A DNA stretch of 64,000 nucleotides from UBA1952 sp965246855 (GCA_965246855.1 CBDFFP010000003.1:1-64000); one strand, 5' to 3'. Positions 10,501 through 19,620 are shown, numbered from the stretch's first letter. Numbers and translations are program-made. The notes: a model not told the origin generated them from the sequence alone.

Positions 10501-13500
10501 CCGCCCGAGGCATCTACCTCGTCGACTGTCAGCGCGCCGGCACCAGCGTGGAATACAATAGTGTCCCCGCCGCCGTTCGCAACTACCCGGCTCGTCGCCG
10601 TGGTCACCTCGATCACGTTGGCGTTGCGGTCGCCGAGGAGGACTTCCGCTCCCGGCGTGTTCGCACGGCCGAGCAGTTCCGAATATCCGATTGTCGTTCC
10701 GTCGGCGAAGACCACTCCCTGGATGCCAGAGGTTGTCACCAAGTCGCTGTTGAGCGCTCCCACGACCGTGACTATATCGCCACTGCCGAAGTCGAGCACG
10801 AGATCTCCGGTCTCCATCCCACGAACCGTCAGGTCTGCTGGCGCTAAGCCGGCGGCGACTGCCAGGATGTTCCAGGGCGCACTGGATCTATCGGATTCGA
10901 CGATCCGGAGTGCGCCGTAGCCGCGGACGTAGCGGAATGTGTCGCCGCCCCCCAGGCCTATGGACTCGTTGGCGAGGCCCTGGCTGTCGATGAGGTTGGC
11001 GCCATCGTCGCCGACGACGGGATCGCCCGTTCTGGGGGTGCCCGCCAGCAGAACTAGATCGTCATAGCTTCTAAAGGTGCCATCGGCGAACCGGATCTCC
11101 TGCAGCCGTGCCTCCGGGTGTGCGCCTCCGAGGAGGCCGGACTTCACGACCAGACGGTCCGCCCCTCCCAGCAGGATCAGCAGGTCACCCTCGGGAGTGC
11201 CGGATACGCGCACGTCCGCGGCCGAGATCCCCGCGCCGAGAATCACGGTGTTGCCAACCGTGCCGATCCCGTCGCGTTCGTCGATGGTCACGCTGCCGTA
11301 ACCACGCTGGTAGAAGATCGTGTCGCCGCCTCCCCCACCGAGAATTAAGTGCGAAAGCCCCATGGGATCGAAGGCGTTGGGTCGACCGTCGCCGGCGAGA
11401 ACCGGGCGGCTGCTGACGGCAGTTCCTAGTTTCGTTAGCAGGTCCTCGTACGACCAGACGGTGCCATCGGAAAAAGTGAGGGTCTGCACGCCCGTCCTGC
11501 CGTTGCCGAAGGCCCGCAACGCGCCCGCTAGGATGATGGTGTCGCCTTCGCCGACGACGAGTACCACGTCACCTTGTGCGGATGCGGACACGGTGATCGC
11601 TGCCGGGTCGACGCCCGGCCCGAAGGAGATCGCGTTGGCGGCATCCGTCGTGGTGTCGACCTCGTCGACCAGCAGCGTTCCGTATCCGATGTCATACCGG
11701 ATGACGTCGCCACCGCCGCGGCCTACGATCTCATGTGCGATACCCGCAGGGTCGAAGACGTTTGCGCGTTTGTCGCCGAATAGCGTATCAAAAGGTTCCA
11801 GCGGCGTCGCCGCCCGGGCGATGAGCGCGTTAAGATCCCAGACGCCGCCCGGGGTGTCGGTGAACTCAACGGCTTGCACCCCGCGATACGCGCCCGCTTC
11901 GCTGAGCAGCGCTCCCACCAGAACCACTCTGTCGTCGCCACCGAGTTCCAGCGTCAGGTTCCCCGCATAGTCCCCCCTGACTGTAATTTCCTCGGATGAG
12001 ATGCCGGATCCTAGCCGCAAGGTGTTTTGGGCACTGCTGCTGACGTCGAGTTCGTTGACGACCACGCGGCCGTATCCCTTCTCGAAGAGGAAGGTGTCGC
12101 CGCCGCCGCCGCCCACCACGCCAACCGCTGAACCCAGGGTGTCGAACGTCTGTGCGGTCCCGTCGCCGTAGAGCGTGTTCCGGCCATCTGCGGGCGAGGA
12201 GAGGCGACCGACTACATCGTTCCAGAGCCAGGACGACCCATCGTTGAAGCTGATGCGGTCGACGCCGAAGCGCAGACCCGCCAACGAACCATTCGAGAGT
12301 CCGCCGATGATCTCTATCCGATCCCCGCCGCCGAGAAGGAGAGTGACGTTCCCGTCCACGTCACCTTCGAGCTGCACATCCTGCGGCGCGATGCCCGCCC
12401 CGAAGGTCAGCGTGTTGACCGATCCCGCATCCGCCTCCCTTTCGAGGATCTCGAGCAGCCCGTAGCCCCGCCCGTAGTGGATCACGTCCCCGCCGCCTCC
12501 GCCGTTGACCGAATGGGCCGTCCCGGCAGGATCGAAGTCTTGCGACCAGCGGTCGCCGAAGAGCCCGTCCGGGTTGTCTATTGCCTGACGTGCGCGATTC
12601 ACCAAGTCCGCTGCGGACCATGTCGTGCCATTGCTGAATTCAACGGCCTGGACCCCTTCGACCGTGGCGGACGACGATCGGAGGCCGCGCGCGATTGTTA
12701 CAGAGTCGCCGTTGTCGAAGCTGATCACGATGTCGCCGAAGCGGTTGCCGGCGACACGGGCGCCTTCCGGTGCGATGCCGGCACCGAGGATCAGGACGTT
12801 AGCCGGTGTGCCGACACCGCTGCTCTCGTCGACGACAACCGACCCGTCGCCGAGGATGTAGGCGATGGTGTCGCCTCCGCCATTCCCCTTGATGAGGCCG
12901 TAGATGCCGCCAAAGGCGACCACATCCTCCCCCGCGCTGCCGACGAAGGTTCCATCAGGACCTGCGTCATCGCCGGACACGTCGCCCACCCCGCCAAAGC
13001 CGGAACTGCCGTAGATGGTCGTGGGCTCCCCGGGGTTCACCGGATAGCCGATGACGCTCGCCGGGGAGGACAGGTCCATGGCCTGCCCGGTCGCACCCAT
13101 GGACCTCGATGGGTAGACGTTCTGCCAGCCCGCGTTCTCGGGCGTGATCTGCGGCAGGACCGTGGGCGCCTCGAAAAACGCTCCGGGTGCCAGGTCGTTC
13201 GTCGAGAAGTAGACTCCTCCAGCGGAGCTTCCGTTCCTAAATCCGGTGACGTTGAGGTTTAAGCCACGGAGGCGTTCGCCTCCCAAGTCCGACATCCCCG
13301 GAAGCCCATCTCCCAGACCGCCTTGAACGCCGGCGGCGAACTCGCTGAAAATAATGGTTCCCACCGAAGCGTCGGCCGTGGCCTTCACGTACGAGACGTC
13401 GCGCCGGCCATGATCGCTCGTCCGGAGACTGGCGCCGGCATCCTCCACCGCCGAGTAGTCTGGTATTGTAGCGGCGAGGTCTGCCCCGCGAGGCATTTCC

Positions 13501-15590
13501 GGCAGCTCGTTCTGATCGGCCCGATTCTTCTGGAGGAAGTAGAGGGTGTAAGGCGGCGACGGAGGGAAGTAGCCGTTCTGTGTCGCCGCCTCTTCATAGG
13601 AGACGTAGATAACCACATGCCCAGGATCTTGGTTCTGGTGCTGGACGGCCGCCCGATTGTAATCGTTGTCGATGTTCCAGAGCTTGAGATAGTCGAGCGC
13701 CGTCTGCAGGTCGTCGCGTGGGTTGAATGGCTTAACGTAGTCCTGGATGCGCAACTCCGGATGAAGAGTCGTATCCTTATACTCGGTGATCCAAGTCGAC
13801 GTGCCTGACTCATTGACCGCGTACTGGCCGGTCGGTGCAACCGAAACGGCATACTTGTGGATGTTACCGTTAAATCGCTTACCATCGACAAATATGATAT
13901 CTTTGGGACCAAGGTTCAGAATCGATATCGTAGGAACTTTACCGTTCGTTAGAGCGGTTGACAAACGATATATGTTTACGACCTCGGGATTGCCGATAGC
14001 AGTATCGCCGTCTTTAAGTGTGAAGTCACCACCACCTTTCCCTGCGATGAAAGTTTCTGGTATCTTCCCGTTTCCGATGAACACGGTTCGATACTGATTG
14101 CCAAGATAGGATTGGACGTCGATTAGCGTGGTAGTGCTCTTTCCGTCCGCGCCACCGGCTAATCTGAGGGTCGTGCCCCGCAGTGCGCGGGTATCCACGA
14201 CCGGCGACTTGTCGTTCTCGTCCAAGGCGAAGATTGTTTTTGAACTGCCACGAACGACGTCCCTGCCGGTCGATCCAAGCACGAGGTCGAAGCCCCTGGA
14301 AGCATCAATCTCGTCATTGCCGCCGCCACCCACGATAATGTCATCGGCTTTGCCACCGAACAGAACATTGGTGCCTCCGGTCTGGCCGTAGCCGGAGAGG
14401 ATCAGGTTTGATCCCATGTCCGATCCCGTTAGGATTTCGCCGGCGCGTTCGTAATGGATCTGGCGACGCCCGTCGGAGAAGCCCGATGCTCCGAGCAGTA
14501 TCCCCGGAACGCCCGCCGTGAACCCGAGCTGCGTAGAGAGGTCCGTCGCTTTCACCGGCCCAACGTAATTCACGGCCTTCCCAAGTGAGGTGGACCCGTC
14601 GGTGAACAACTCGTTCGAATTGCCGATCACCGCCTTGAAGCTGCTCAAAGTCAGGCGCGATGCGGCCGAAAGCAGATCGACTACGTTGCCGCTGGACGCG
14701 GGAAGCCGCTGCAAGGCCCTATTGATCAGATCGACGTCGGCGCTTATCGACGTGAAGCTCGCTCGGACTCCGCGCTCGTTGCTCAGGGATCCGGAGAGCA
14801 CGTCCTTGAATGTTCGCGAGAGGCCACCCACACCAGTCACCAGATCGTCTTTCAAACCCGTGACCGTGACGAAGTTTAAAGTCTCATCTCTTTGACCATA
14901 TGCCTTCTGGATCAGCCCTCCGTCACCTGCCACACCGTGGAAGACGCCCCACAGCTTGCGGTCAATACGCACCAACTCGTAGCTGACACTCGCCACATTC
15001 CCGAATGGAAGAGCTGGGTCGTAACTCGGTCTTACGAAAGAGGTGTGGCCAATGCGAGAAGGCAGATGCCTGTCCTTGGCATAGATCAGATTTTCTGCCG
15101 CTATCGCCAGTGCTTCCACGCCGGCATAGGTGCTTCCTAAGCCGGCTCCAAACGTGCTATTCTGGCTACCATTGAAGCTCTGCACCGCGTGGGCGAGTTC
15201 GTGGAAGAGAGTTCTCGAAAGAGAAGTCTGTAAGTCGAACGCATCGGGGCTGGCCTTCTTCGTTGCGCCTTGACCTTGGGCCGTACGCAACACGTAATTC
15301 AAGCCGACGCCGATGTTCTGTTGCTCGTCGAAGAATTGCGTCGACTCAGATGATATCAGGTCGGGATCATCATAGAAGCTGCGTCCTGCCATAGCTTGGG
15401 GAGGGCCAAAATACCGGCAATTATCATCGTCCCGATCGCGAGTGATGAAGAATGTCTTGCCACTTAGCGAAGATAGAAAGGCCAACGTGTTCGCACCACT
15501 GAACGTGGTGACGAGAGCATCGTAGATAACTCTCGCTTCCTGCAGACTAAACGCGGTAGAGAACTTGAATTGCACTGGGAGAGAAGGCAT
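7467..15590 (-). CDS. Giant RTX-type secreted protein, N-terminal 2,700 residues: HExxH protease-like domain plus calcium-binding repeats
   Basis: Very large exported protein, probably a cell-surface or extracellular effector/adhesin secreted by the adjacent type I system. Residues 1-200 form a putative zinc protease: HELAH at 130-134, followed by EALAIAAENLIYAKDRHLPS. The order of HELAH, a later Glu-Asn helix and LP-R-GH resembles M91-type (NleD-like) peptidases. Residues 405-450 hold short RTX nonapeptides (DDIIVGGGGNDEID). Residues about 880-2100 hold nine repeats (A-type) of 125-130 residues with GGGGGDTI, GYG, a GDRI strand and DGT.WSY. A cadherin-like part (about 2105-2220) and three B-type repeats follow. 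The last 45 residues of this frame are spurious because of a one-base break near 7598; the gene continues to 3446. No signal peptide, as expected for type I export. Confidence 0.85.
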   Translation of the reverse strand: MPSLPVQFKFSTAFSLQEARVIYDALVTTFSGANTLAFLSSLSGKTFFITRDRDDDNCRYFGPPQAMAGRSFYDDPDLISSESTQFFDEQQNIGVGLNYVLRTAQGQGATKKASPDAFDLQTSLSRTLFHELAHAVQSFNGSQNSTFGAGLGSTYAGVEALAIAAENLIYAKDRHLPSRIGHTSFVRPSYDPALPFGNVASVSYELVRIDRKLWGVFHGVAGDGGLIQKAYGQRDETLNFVTVTGLKDDLVTGVGGLSRTFKDVLSGSLSNERGVRASFTSISADVDLINRALQRLPASSGNVVDLLSAASRLTLSSFKAVIGNSNELFTDGSTSLGKAVNYVGPVKATDLSTQLGFTAGVPGILLGASGFSDGRRQIHYERAGEILTGSDMGSNLILSGYGQTGGTNVLFGGKADDIIVGGGGNDEIDASRGFDLVLGSTGRDVVRGSSKTIFALDENDKSPVVDTRALRGTTLRLAGGADGKSTTTLIDVQSYLGNQYRTVFIGNGKIPETFIAGKGGGDFTLKDGDTAIGNPEVVNIYRLSTALTNGKVPTISILNLGPKDIIFVDGKRFNGNIHKYAVSVAPTGQYAVNESGTSTWITEYKDTTLHPELRIQDYVKPFNPRDDLQTALDYLKLWNIDNDYNRAAVQHQNQDPGHVVIYVSYEEAATQNGYFPPSPPYTLYFLQKNRADQNELPEMPRGADLAATIPDYSAVEDAGASLRTSDHGRRDVSYVKATADASVGTIIFSEFAAGVQGGLGDGLPGMSDLGGERLRGLNLNVTGFRNGSSAGGVYFSTNDLAPGAFFEAPTVLPQITPENAGWQNVYPSRSMGATGQAMDLSSPASVIGYPVNPGEPTTIYGSSGFGGVGDVSGDDAGPDGTFVGSAGEDVVAFGGIYGLIKGNGGGDTIAYILGDGSVVVDESSGVGTPANVLILGAGIAPEGARVAGNRFGDIVISFDNGDSVTIARGLRSSSATVEGVQAVEFSNGTTWSAADLVNRARQAIDNPDGLFGDRWSQDFDPAGTAHSVNGGGGGDVIHYGRGYGLLEILEREADAGSVNTLTFGAGIAPQDVQLEGDVDGNVTLLLGGGDRIEIIGGLSNGSLAGLRFGVDRISFNDGSSWLWNDVVGRLSSPADGRNTLYGDGTAQTFDTLGSAVGVVGGGGGDTFLFEKGYGRVVVNELDVSSSAQNTLRLGSGISSEEITVRGDYAGNLTLELGGDDRVVLVGALLSEAGAYRGVQAVEFTDTPGGVWDLNALIARAATPLEPFDTLFGDKRANVFDPAGIAHEIVGRGGGDVIRYDIGYGTLLVDEVDTTTDAANAISFGPGVDPAAITVSASAQGDVVLVVGEGDTIILAGALRAFGNGRTGVQTLTFSDGTVWSYEDLLTKLGTAVSSRPVLAGDGRPNAFDPMGLSHLILGGGGGDTIFYQRGYGSVTIDERDGIGTVGNTVILGAGISAADVRVSGTPEGDLLILLGGADRLVVKSGLLGGAHPEARLQEIRFADGTFRSYDDLVLLAGTPRTGDPVVGDDGANLIDSQGLANESIGLGGGDTFRYVRGYGALRIVESDRSSAPWNILAVAAGLAPADLTVRGMETGDLVLDFGSGDIVTVVGALNSDLVTTSGIQGVVFADGTTIGYSELLGRANTPGAEVLLGDRNANVIEVTTATSRVVANGGGDTIVFHAGAGALTVDEVDASGGTNTLRLSGLLPTSITMDANASGDLILTGPGTDRIVILGALLNLDGVGVTTGMQRVTFDDGTAWSYDEMLARLAARPGTEHGDAAPQEFNAGGLATEVIGRGGGDLIHFKTGQGHLTIREDDGGLVPSNVLQIDKPFSRSLVSARVGASGDVVLDLGAGDVVTIASQMVASPDVTHGVQTIRWSSGEIWSGEEIRAIATGTLTVSPGQSSITLDEAVVPSSVDLLIDLPGVVSLNSLFVQMMDGGNTLGLGTQQGGILRLGNARVGSAAGQLVRFADGTTATVGSLVAQADEEGGVARMTGTAAGERLDPHGRFIDVDGGGGNDTFVYKPGYGFMQVKEQQLDATSTSTLLLEGLTLDQVKISSNARGDLFLYVDANDRILVVGQFAPGGRAGVDHVTFGDGTVLSREGIATLVTRPGPPNRAPTVISGTTGSGSFSEYPTDSGSTADHVLSGAILFADPDVADVHNSVVTGVTTSGGGSHMPTEAALKLMFSLSAITEPSAGAAGTAGWTFSSHNSDFDFLGAGETAGISYTVRIEDGRGGSVIQTVTIAIAGAETDDGSVTVSGTVGNDTLDDGGAANAVLIGGRGDDHLNGSAGNDTYVYSLGDGNDEILDESAASDAIDKLRFADLNASDLVFERQGDNLVGRVRSTGETIKVFDQFRGSGEGWGLELIVFADGIVWDRATIATEAWIRGDDNGQHIYGTDGANVFVGNKGDDYIEGRRGADEYRYASGDGADYLADYGLPGEVDTLRLTDLSPAQIELRRDGSTMWVKDLATGQEIQIGRQFENGCGIDRIVFADGAVWDRAAIASAAWMRGNNDGEHIYGTDEADVFVGNKGDDYIEGRAGSDEYRYASGDGADYLADYGLPGEVDSLRLTDLGPGQVQLRRRDSTMWVKDLTTGQEIQIGRQFENGCGIDRIVFADGTIWDRQQIQAAAWLRGTAGGEQLFSGEASDVLVGSGGDDYLEGKRRRRRVSIRLRGRQRRDRRCRERDRRRHTEAYRPKCIGCRTSA
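7659..8397 (-). repeat. Two near-identical 369-bp tandem units inside the RTX gene
   Basis: B-type repeats 2 and 3 are very similar at DNA level with a 369-base period (123 codons): the same AAGACGATGCGG word occurs at 7741 and 8110. Neighbouring B repeats are clearly more diverged, so this looks like a recent duplication or a gene-conversion event. Confidence 0.7.
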
Positions 15591-15611
15591 CGGAATATAC
15601 TCTACAAGGTG

Positions 15612-16139
15612 TCAGTTTGGTCGGCTGCTCGGGTCCCTTCGCCACATCGCAGCAAAGTCAGTTGGCTGATCGGTATCATCGACGGCGCCGGACCCCGCGT
15701 TGCAAGCTGTGCGGAGCACGCGGGGTCTGCTCTTAGCAAGCTGCTTGTTATACTTGATTGCGAAAGCGGTGATCGCCCAAGCGCATTCCGCGTTGAAGAT
15801 ACCGGGTTTATCAAAGGCGGCGAGATACCTCACATATGCCGGATGCTGGCGAATGGCGGCACCTGGCACAGGGCTGCATTCCCGAATGCCTGGCGGCCTG
15901 AACCCGATGCCCTCATCGCCCGTCTGCCAATAGAAGGCTGCGGATCCAGCCGCCAAATCGGCGCGGACCGCCGCATCGGCATCGACTGCGAGGAAGCGTC
16001 TGATGCACACCCTGAACTCTGCGTCGTCTTTAGTGGTTGCATGGCGCTCCGCACTTGCCTGCGAGCCGCGATCGCCACTTGACGCGGGGCCACAACTGAT
16101 CGCTACCAGGCAGAGAATGGTGGACGCCATGCGATACAT
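15612..16139 (-). CDS. Hypothetical small lipoprotein in the secretion locus
   Basis: About 175 residues starting MYRMASTILCLVAISCGPAS, which reads as a short lipoprotein signal with a possible lipobox ending AISC at the cysteine. The mature part has four further cysteines and the stretch AAFYWQTGDEGIGFRPPG, then AFDKPGIFNAECAWAI. I do not recognise the family. It lies directly upstream of the giant RTX gene (stop at 15612, RTX start at 15590) on the same strand, so the two are probably co-transcribed. It could be an outer-membrane or periplasmic accessory of the RTX protein; that is only inference. ATGs at 16139 and 16130 are both possible starts. Confidence 0.5.
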   Translation of the reverse strand: MYRMASTILCLVAISCGPASSGDRGSQASAERHATTKDDAEFRVCIRRFLAVDADAAVRADLAAGSAAFYWQTGDEGIGFRPPGIRECSPVPGAAIRQHPAYVRYLAAFDKPGIFNAECAWAITAFAIKYNKQLAKSRPRVLRTACNAGSGAVDDTDQPTDFAAMWRRDPSSRPN

Positions 16140-16663
16140 CACGGAACTCTCGATTGGCTCTCATGAGCCGCCTTGGTGGTCGCTAGAACGTCGTTGAGGA
16201 CTCGCCATCGCCGGGCAGATTGACAACCCCATGCGCATGCGGTGAAGAGCAATTGCAGCTTCCGGTAAACCAATGGTGAGGTCTCACCTGCGTGCTGCCG
16301 CCGTTGGTATCTATGACTTGGCGGCAGAAACCGGCGGCTGTCACATTGCAGGCGCCAGAAATGGCGTTCAGGCGCCGAAAAGTCGGGCTGCGGTGCTTCG
16401 AAGCGGATCCGGGCTAGGCGGGTGCGCATGATAAGTCTCAGCTCCGCGGAGCTGCCGTTGAACGAACTCATGACCTTTCCCCAGGCTCTGTTGATCGCAA
16501 TGAATAGCAACCCAGCTGCTTGTGCAAGCGGCAAAAAACCTCCGCCCGGCCAATACGCTGACCGAATGGTGCGACGAACCTCGGGAGAGATCGATGGCCG
16601 CTCCCTCCGACCTGATCTCCACCTTGCGTACGGCAGGCCGTTCGGAGATCGGAATGTTGCCAA
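16139..16663 (-). CDS. Hypothetical protein, uncertain reading frame
   Basis: An open minus-strand frame of 174 codons between the HlyD-type gene and the lipoprotein-like gene. It contains LAQAAGLLFIAINRAWGKVM, a plausible hydrophobic helix, but the rest is arginine-rich. A neighbouring minus frame covering 16368-16622 and another ending near 16679 (WAEVLDFVDSVAADR) look equally protein-like. I suspect one real gene of about 200 residues broken by a frameshift near 16670, or no gene at all. No function can be proposed. Confidence 0.25.
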   Translation of the reverse strand: MATFRSPNGLPYARWRSGRRERPSISPEVRRTIRSAYWPGGGFLPLAQAAGLLFIAINRAWGKVMSSFNGSSAELRLIMRTRLARIRFEAPQPDFSAPERHFWRLQCDSRRFLPPSHRYQRRQHAGETSPLVYRKLQLLFTACAWGCQSARRWRVLNDVLATTKAAHESQSRVP

Positions 16664-16896
16664 GCGCCTTCAGCGATCGGCGGCGACGCTGTCGACGAAG
16701 TCTAACACTTCAGCCCAGCGACCCGTACGAGCGATGTTTGCACGCAGTCGAGGGGGCGCCGCTCGCGCAAGCGCCAGATCGCGACGACGAGTGACTAATT
16801 TATAGGAGCAGGCAGATGGAACGTACCTGAAGATAAAAATCGAGATGGATGCTTCTCCCGCTAATCACCGCTCAACGCCTTGAAGTTGCCCACCGG

Positions 16897-18291
16897 CTAA
16901 CGCTCTCGCCCCGCCTGTGCGGCGCTCGTCTGTACCGGGCTGAGGAGGAAAGAGATGATGCGGCGCGAGCCAGTCCGAATGTCAGCCGAGACGCCCAAGC
17001 CAGCTCCAAGCGAGATCGACCGCCCATCGACGAGCAGGGTCGATCGCGAAAGGCTGATCCTCGCGACATAGATCGAACCCAGTTTGGCGTCCGCAACAGC
17101 GTCGCGGCTGACGGAGACCACCCGGCCGGGCACCGTGCCGTAGCGCGTGAACGGGAACGCCTCGACCTTTACTGTCACATCCTGACCCTGCCGGACGAAC
17201 CCCGCGTCCTTGTTGAGAATGCGGGCCTCCACCTCGAAAACTCCGTCGCCTGGAACGATCACCATCAGCGTTCTTGCGGCCTCCACCACGCCGCCGACGG
17301 TGTGCAACGCCAGCTGCTGCACCGTCCCGTCCACCGGCGCGCGCAACACCTGCAGCCCGGAGCGGCGCGTCGCCTTGGTCACCTCCTCGCGGCGCAGGAT
17401 CGCCTCGCCTTCCGCCTTGGCGAGATCGGCGAGTGCGACGCGACGCGCTTCCTCGCGGGTCTGGCCGATCTGCGCGCCGAGCTTGCGAGCGTCGGACAGC
17501 CCGCGCGCCTGCTGCGCGGCGGCGACGTCGCGGTCGCCCGCCTCGCTGCGCCGCTGGCGCTGCAGCTCGAGCAGCCGCAGCCCCGGCGCGTAGCCCTTGG
17601 CGTCCAGCCGCCGCATTGCATCGAGCTCGTGGTCGAGGATCGGCACCGTCTCGTCCAGCTTGGCGCGCTGCGCCGCCGCCGCGTCGGCATCGGACAGAGC
17701 CGAGGATCGCGCGGCTGCGAGGCTCGCGGTGGTGGCGTTCACGGAGCCCACCTGTGCCTCGATCAGGCGTCGCTGCGTCTCAGCCATGCCGGCGGTGGTG
17801 CCTGCCGGTGGAGCGAAGTGCAGACCGCGCCCGGATAGCGCGTCGGCGATCGCGCGGTTGCGGGCGACGTCGAGCTCGGCGGTGAGCAGGCCCTTGCGCG
17901 CTTGCTCCAGGTCGGCGGTGACCAGCGTGGGGTCCAGCTCGACCAGCACCTGCCCCTGCCGCACCCGGTCGCCGTCGGACACGCGGATGGCACGGACGAC
18001 ACCCGTGCCCGCCGACTGAACGATCTTGACGCTGCCCGACGGCACGATCTTGCCTGGTGCGGAGGCGACCACGTCGACGTGACCGAGGAACAGCCAGGCG
18101 ATCGTCACCATCATTCCGGCCACCAGCACCCAGGCGGTCACCCGACCCGTCGGGGATACCGGCCGCTCGATCACCTCCAGCGCCGCCGGCAGGAAGGTCA
18201 CGTCCGTGCTCTTCGTCTTGCCCTTCTGTTGTGCGCGGTCCGCCTTGAGTGCCTCCCGCATCACTCGCCAGTTGTGGCCAAAGTAGCTCAT
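16897..18291 (-). CDS. HlyD-family type I secretion periplasmic adaptor
   Basis: Membrane fusion protein linking the inner-membrane ABC exporter to an outer-membrane channel. 464 residues. One transmembrane helix at about 52-72 (VTAWVLVAGMMVTIAWLFLG) follows a cytoplasmic N-terminus. Next come the biotinyl-lipoyl-like hairpin half (KIVQSAGTGVVRAIRVSDGD), a long alpha-helical coiled coil at about 120-310, the second lipoyl half (VLRAPVDGTVQQLALHTVGG) and the C-terminal beta-barrel region. This is the full HlyD layout at the usual length. Its ATGA overlaps the stop of the ABC gene (18288-18291), so the two are translationally coupled. The RTX protein encoded downstream is the obvious cargo. Confidence 0.93.
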   Translation of the reverse strand: MSYFGHNWRVMREALKADRAQQKGKTKSTDVTFLPAALEVIERPVSPTGRVTAWVLVAGMMVTIAWLFLGHVDVVASAPGKIVPSGSVKIVQSAGTGVVRAIRVSDGDRVRQGQVLVELDPTLVTADLEQARKGLLTAELDVARNRAIADALSGRGLHFAPPAGTTAGMAETQRRLIEAQVGSVNATTASLAAARSSALSDADAAAAQRAKLDETVPILDHELDAMRRLDAKGYAPGLRLLELQRQRRSEAGDRDVAAAQQARGLSDARKLGAQIGQTREEARRVALADLAKAEGEAILRREEVTKATRRSGLQVLRAPVDGTVQQLALHTVGGVVEAARTLMVIVPGDGVFEVEARILNKDAGFVRQGQDVTVKVEAFPFTRYGTVPGRVVSVSRDAVADAKLGSIYVARISLSRSTLLVDGRSISLGAGLGVSADIRTGSRRIISFLLSPVQTSAAQAGRER

Positions 18292-19577
18292 CGTCCAGCC
18301 GCCATGCTCATGCCCGTCTGCCGGCGGTGTAGGTCGGCATAGCGCCCGCCCGCGCGCAGCAGCTCGTCATGCGTGCCACGCTCGACGATGCGCCCCGCCT
18401 CCAGCGCGATCAGGTGGTCGCATTGGCGCACTGCCGACAGCCGGTGGGCGATGATCAGCACCGTGCGCCCGCGCGAGATCGCCTTCAGGTTAGCCTGGAT
18501 GATCTCCTCGCTCTCGGCGTCCAGCGCCGATGTCGCCTCGTCGAGTATCAGGATGCGCGGGGACGTGACGAGCGCCCGCGCGATCGCCAACCGTTGGCGC
18601 TGGCCGCCCGAAAGGTTGGCGCCGCGCTCCTCGACCGGCGTGTCGTAGCCCTGCGGTAGCCGGACGACAAAGTCGTGTGCGCCCGCCAGCTCGGCGGCGG
18701 CGATCACCTGCTCCAGCGGCATCGCCGGGTTGGACAGCGCGATGTTCTCGCGGATCGAGCGGTTGAACAGCAGGTTCTCCTGCAAGACCACGCCGATCTG
18801 CCGCCGGAGCCAAGCCGGGTCGATCTGCGCGATGTCCACGCCGTCGATCAGGATGCGTCCCGCTTGCGGCACGTATAGGCGCTGCAGGAGTTTGGTCAGC
18901 GTTGACTTGCCAGAGCCCGAAGATCCGACGATGCCGAGCGACCTGCCAGCGGGGATGGCGAGCTCGACGTCCTCGAGCGTCCAGGGACCCTCCAGTCCGT
19001 AGCGGAATCTCACACTGTCGAATTGGACCGCGCCCTTAATGGCCGGGAGCGCGGTTCGGCTGCCCGCGCCAGGCTCGACCGGCTGGTTCAGCACGTCGCC
19101 AAGCCTGGTGATCGCGATGCGCACCTGCTGGAAGTCCTGCCATAGCTGCGCCATGCGGATGACGGGACCCGACACCCGCTGCGCGAACATGTTGAACGCG
19201 ACAAGCCCGCCGACGGTGAGCTGGCGGTGGATCACCGCCTCCGCGCCGAAGTAGAGGATCGCGGCGAGATTGAGCTTGGAGATCAGCTGGATCAGCTGCG
19301 AGCCGGTGTTGCCCAGGTTGATCACCCGCTGGTTCGCGACGCTGTAGCCCGCTAGCTGGCGCTCCCAGCGCTCCCGCCATTGCGGCTCGACGGCGCCTGC
19401 CTTCACCGTCTGGATGCCGCCGATGCTCTCGACCAGCAGCGCGTTGTTGGCCGCCCCGCGCTCGAACTTCTCCTCGACCCGCGCACGCAGCGGTTTGGTG
19501 ACTAGCAGCGCGACCGCGAAGTACGCCGGGATGGTGAGCACGGAGATCGCGAACAGCTTGACCGAGTAGATCCACAT
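18288..19577 (-). CDS. Type I secretion ABC transporter, 5' end lost at the contig join
   Basis: Inner-membrane ATPase-permease that exports the RTX protein. 429 codons are left; family members are about 700 residues, so the N-terminal peptidase-like domain and first membrane helices are missing. What remains: part of the membrane domain, then the nucleotide-binding domain with Walker A GSSGSGKS (218-225), signature LSGGQ (322-326), Walker B LILDEATSALD and H-loop IIAHRL. The ATG at 19577 is internal. Upstream in frame the sequence still reads ...IFLVV for a few codons, then similarity ends at about 19590, where Bacteroidota sequence begins. The domain order fits HlyB/PrtD-type exporters. Confidence 0.9.
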   Translation of the reverse strand: MWIYSVKLFAISVLTIPAYFAVALLVTKPLRARVEEKFERGAANNALLVESIGGIQTVKAGAVEPQWRERWERQLAGYSVANQRVINLGNTGSQLIQLISKLNLAAILYFGAEAVIHRQLTVGGLVAFNMFAQRVSGPVIRMAQLWQDFQQVRIAITRLGDVLNQPVEPGAGSRTALPAIKGAVQFDSVRFRYGLEGPWTLEDVELAIPAGRSLGIVGSSGSGKSTLTKLLQRLYVPQAGRILIDGVDIAQIDPAWLRRQIGVVLQENLLFNRSIRENIALSNPAMPLEQVIAAAELAGAHDFVVRLPQGYDTPVEERGANLSGGQRQRLAIARALVTSPRILILDEATSALDAESEEIIQANLKAISRGRTVLIIAHRLSAVRQCDHLIALEAGRIVERGTHDELLRAGGRYADLHRRQTGMSMAAGR

Positions 19578-19587
19578 GACGACCAGG

Positions 19588-19620
19588 AAGATGAGATTCC
19601 TCGCTCCGCGCTCGGAATGA
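19588..19620. other. Junction between alphaproteobacterial-like and Bacteroidota sequence
   Basis: The truncated exporter gene stops matching its family here and a repeat-like stretch follows (GAGATTCCTCGCTCCGC, then GCTCGGAATGAC). The same kind of element, in reverse, occurs in the Bacteroidota part at 45531 (GTCATTCCGACGAAGGAGGA). Base composition drops from here on. No integrase, tRNA or inverted repeat marks the point. Confidence 0.8.

Noticed and set aside
19588..19620. Horizontal transfer of the secretion locus into the Bacteroidota genome
   Set aside because: The exporter gene is cut, no mobility genes or target duplications are seen, and the break coincides with a dispersed repeat; a chimera is simpler.
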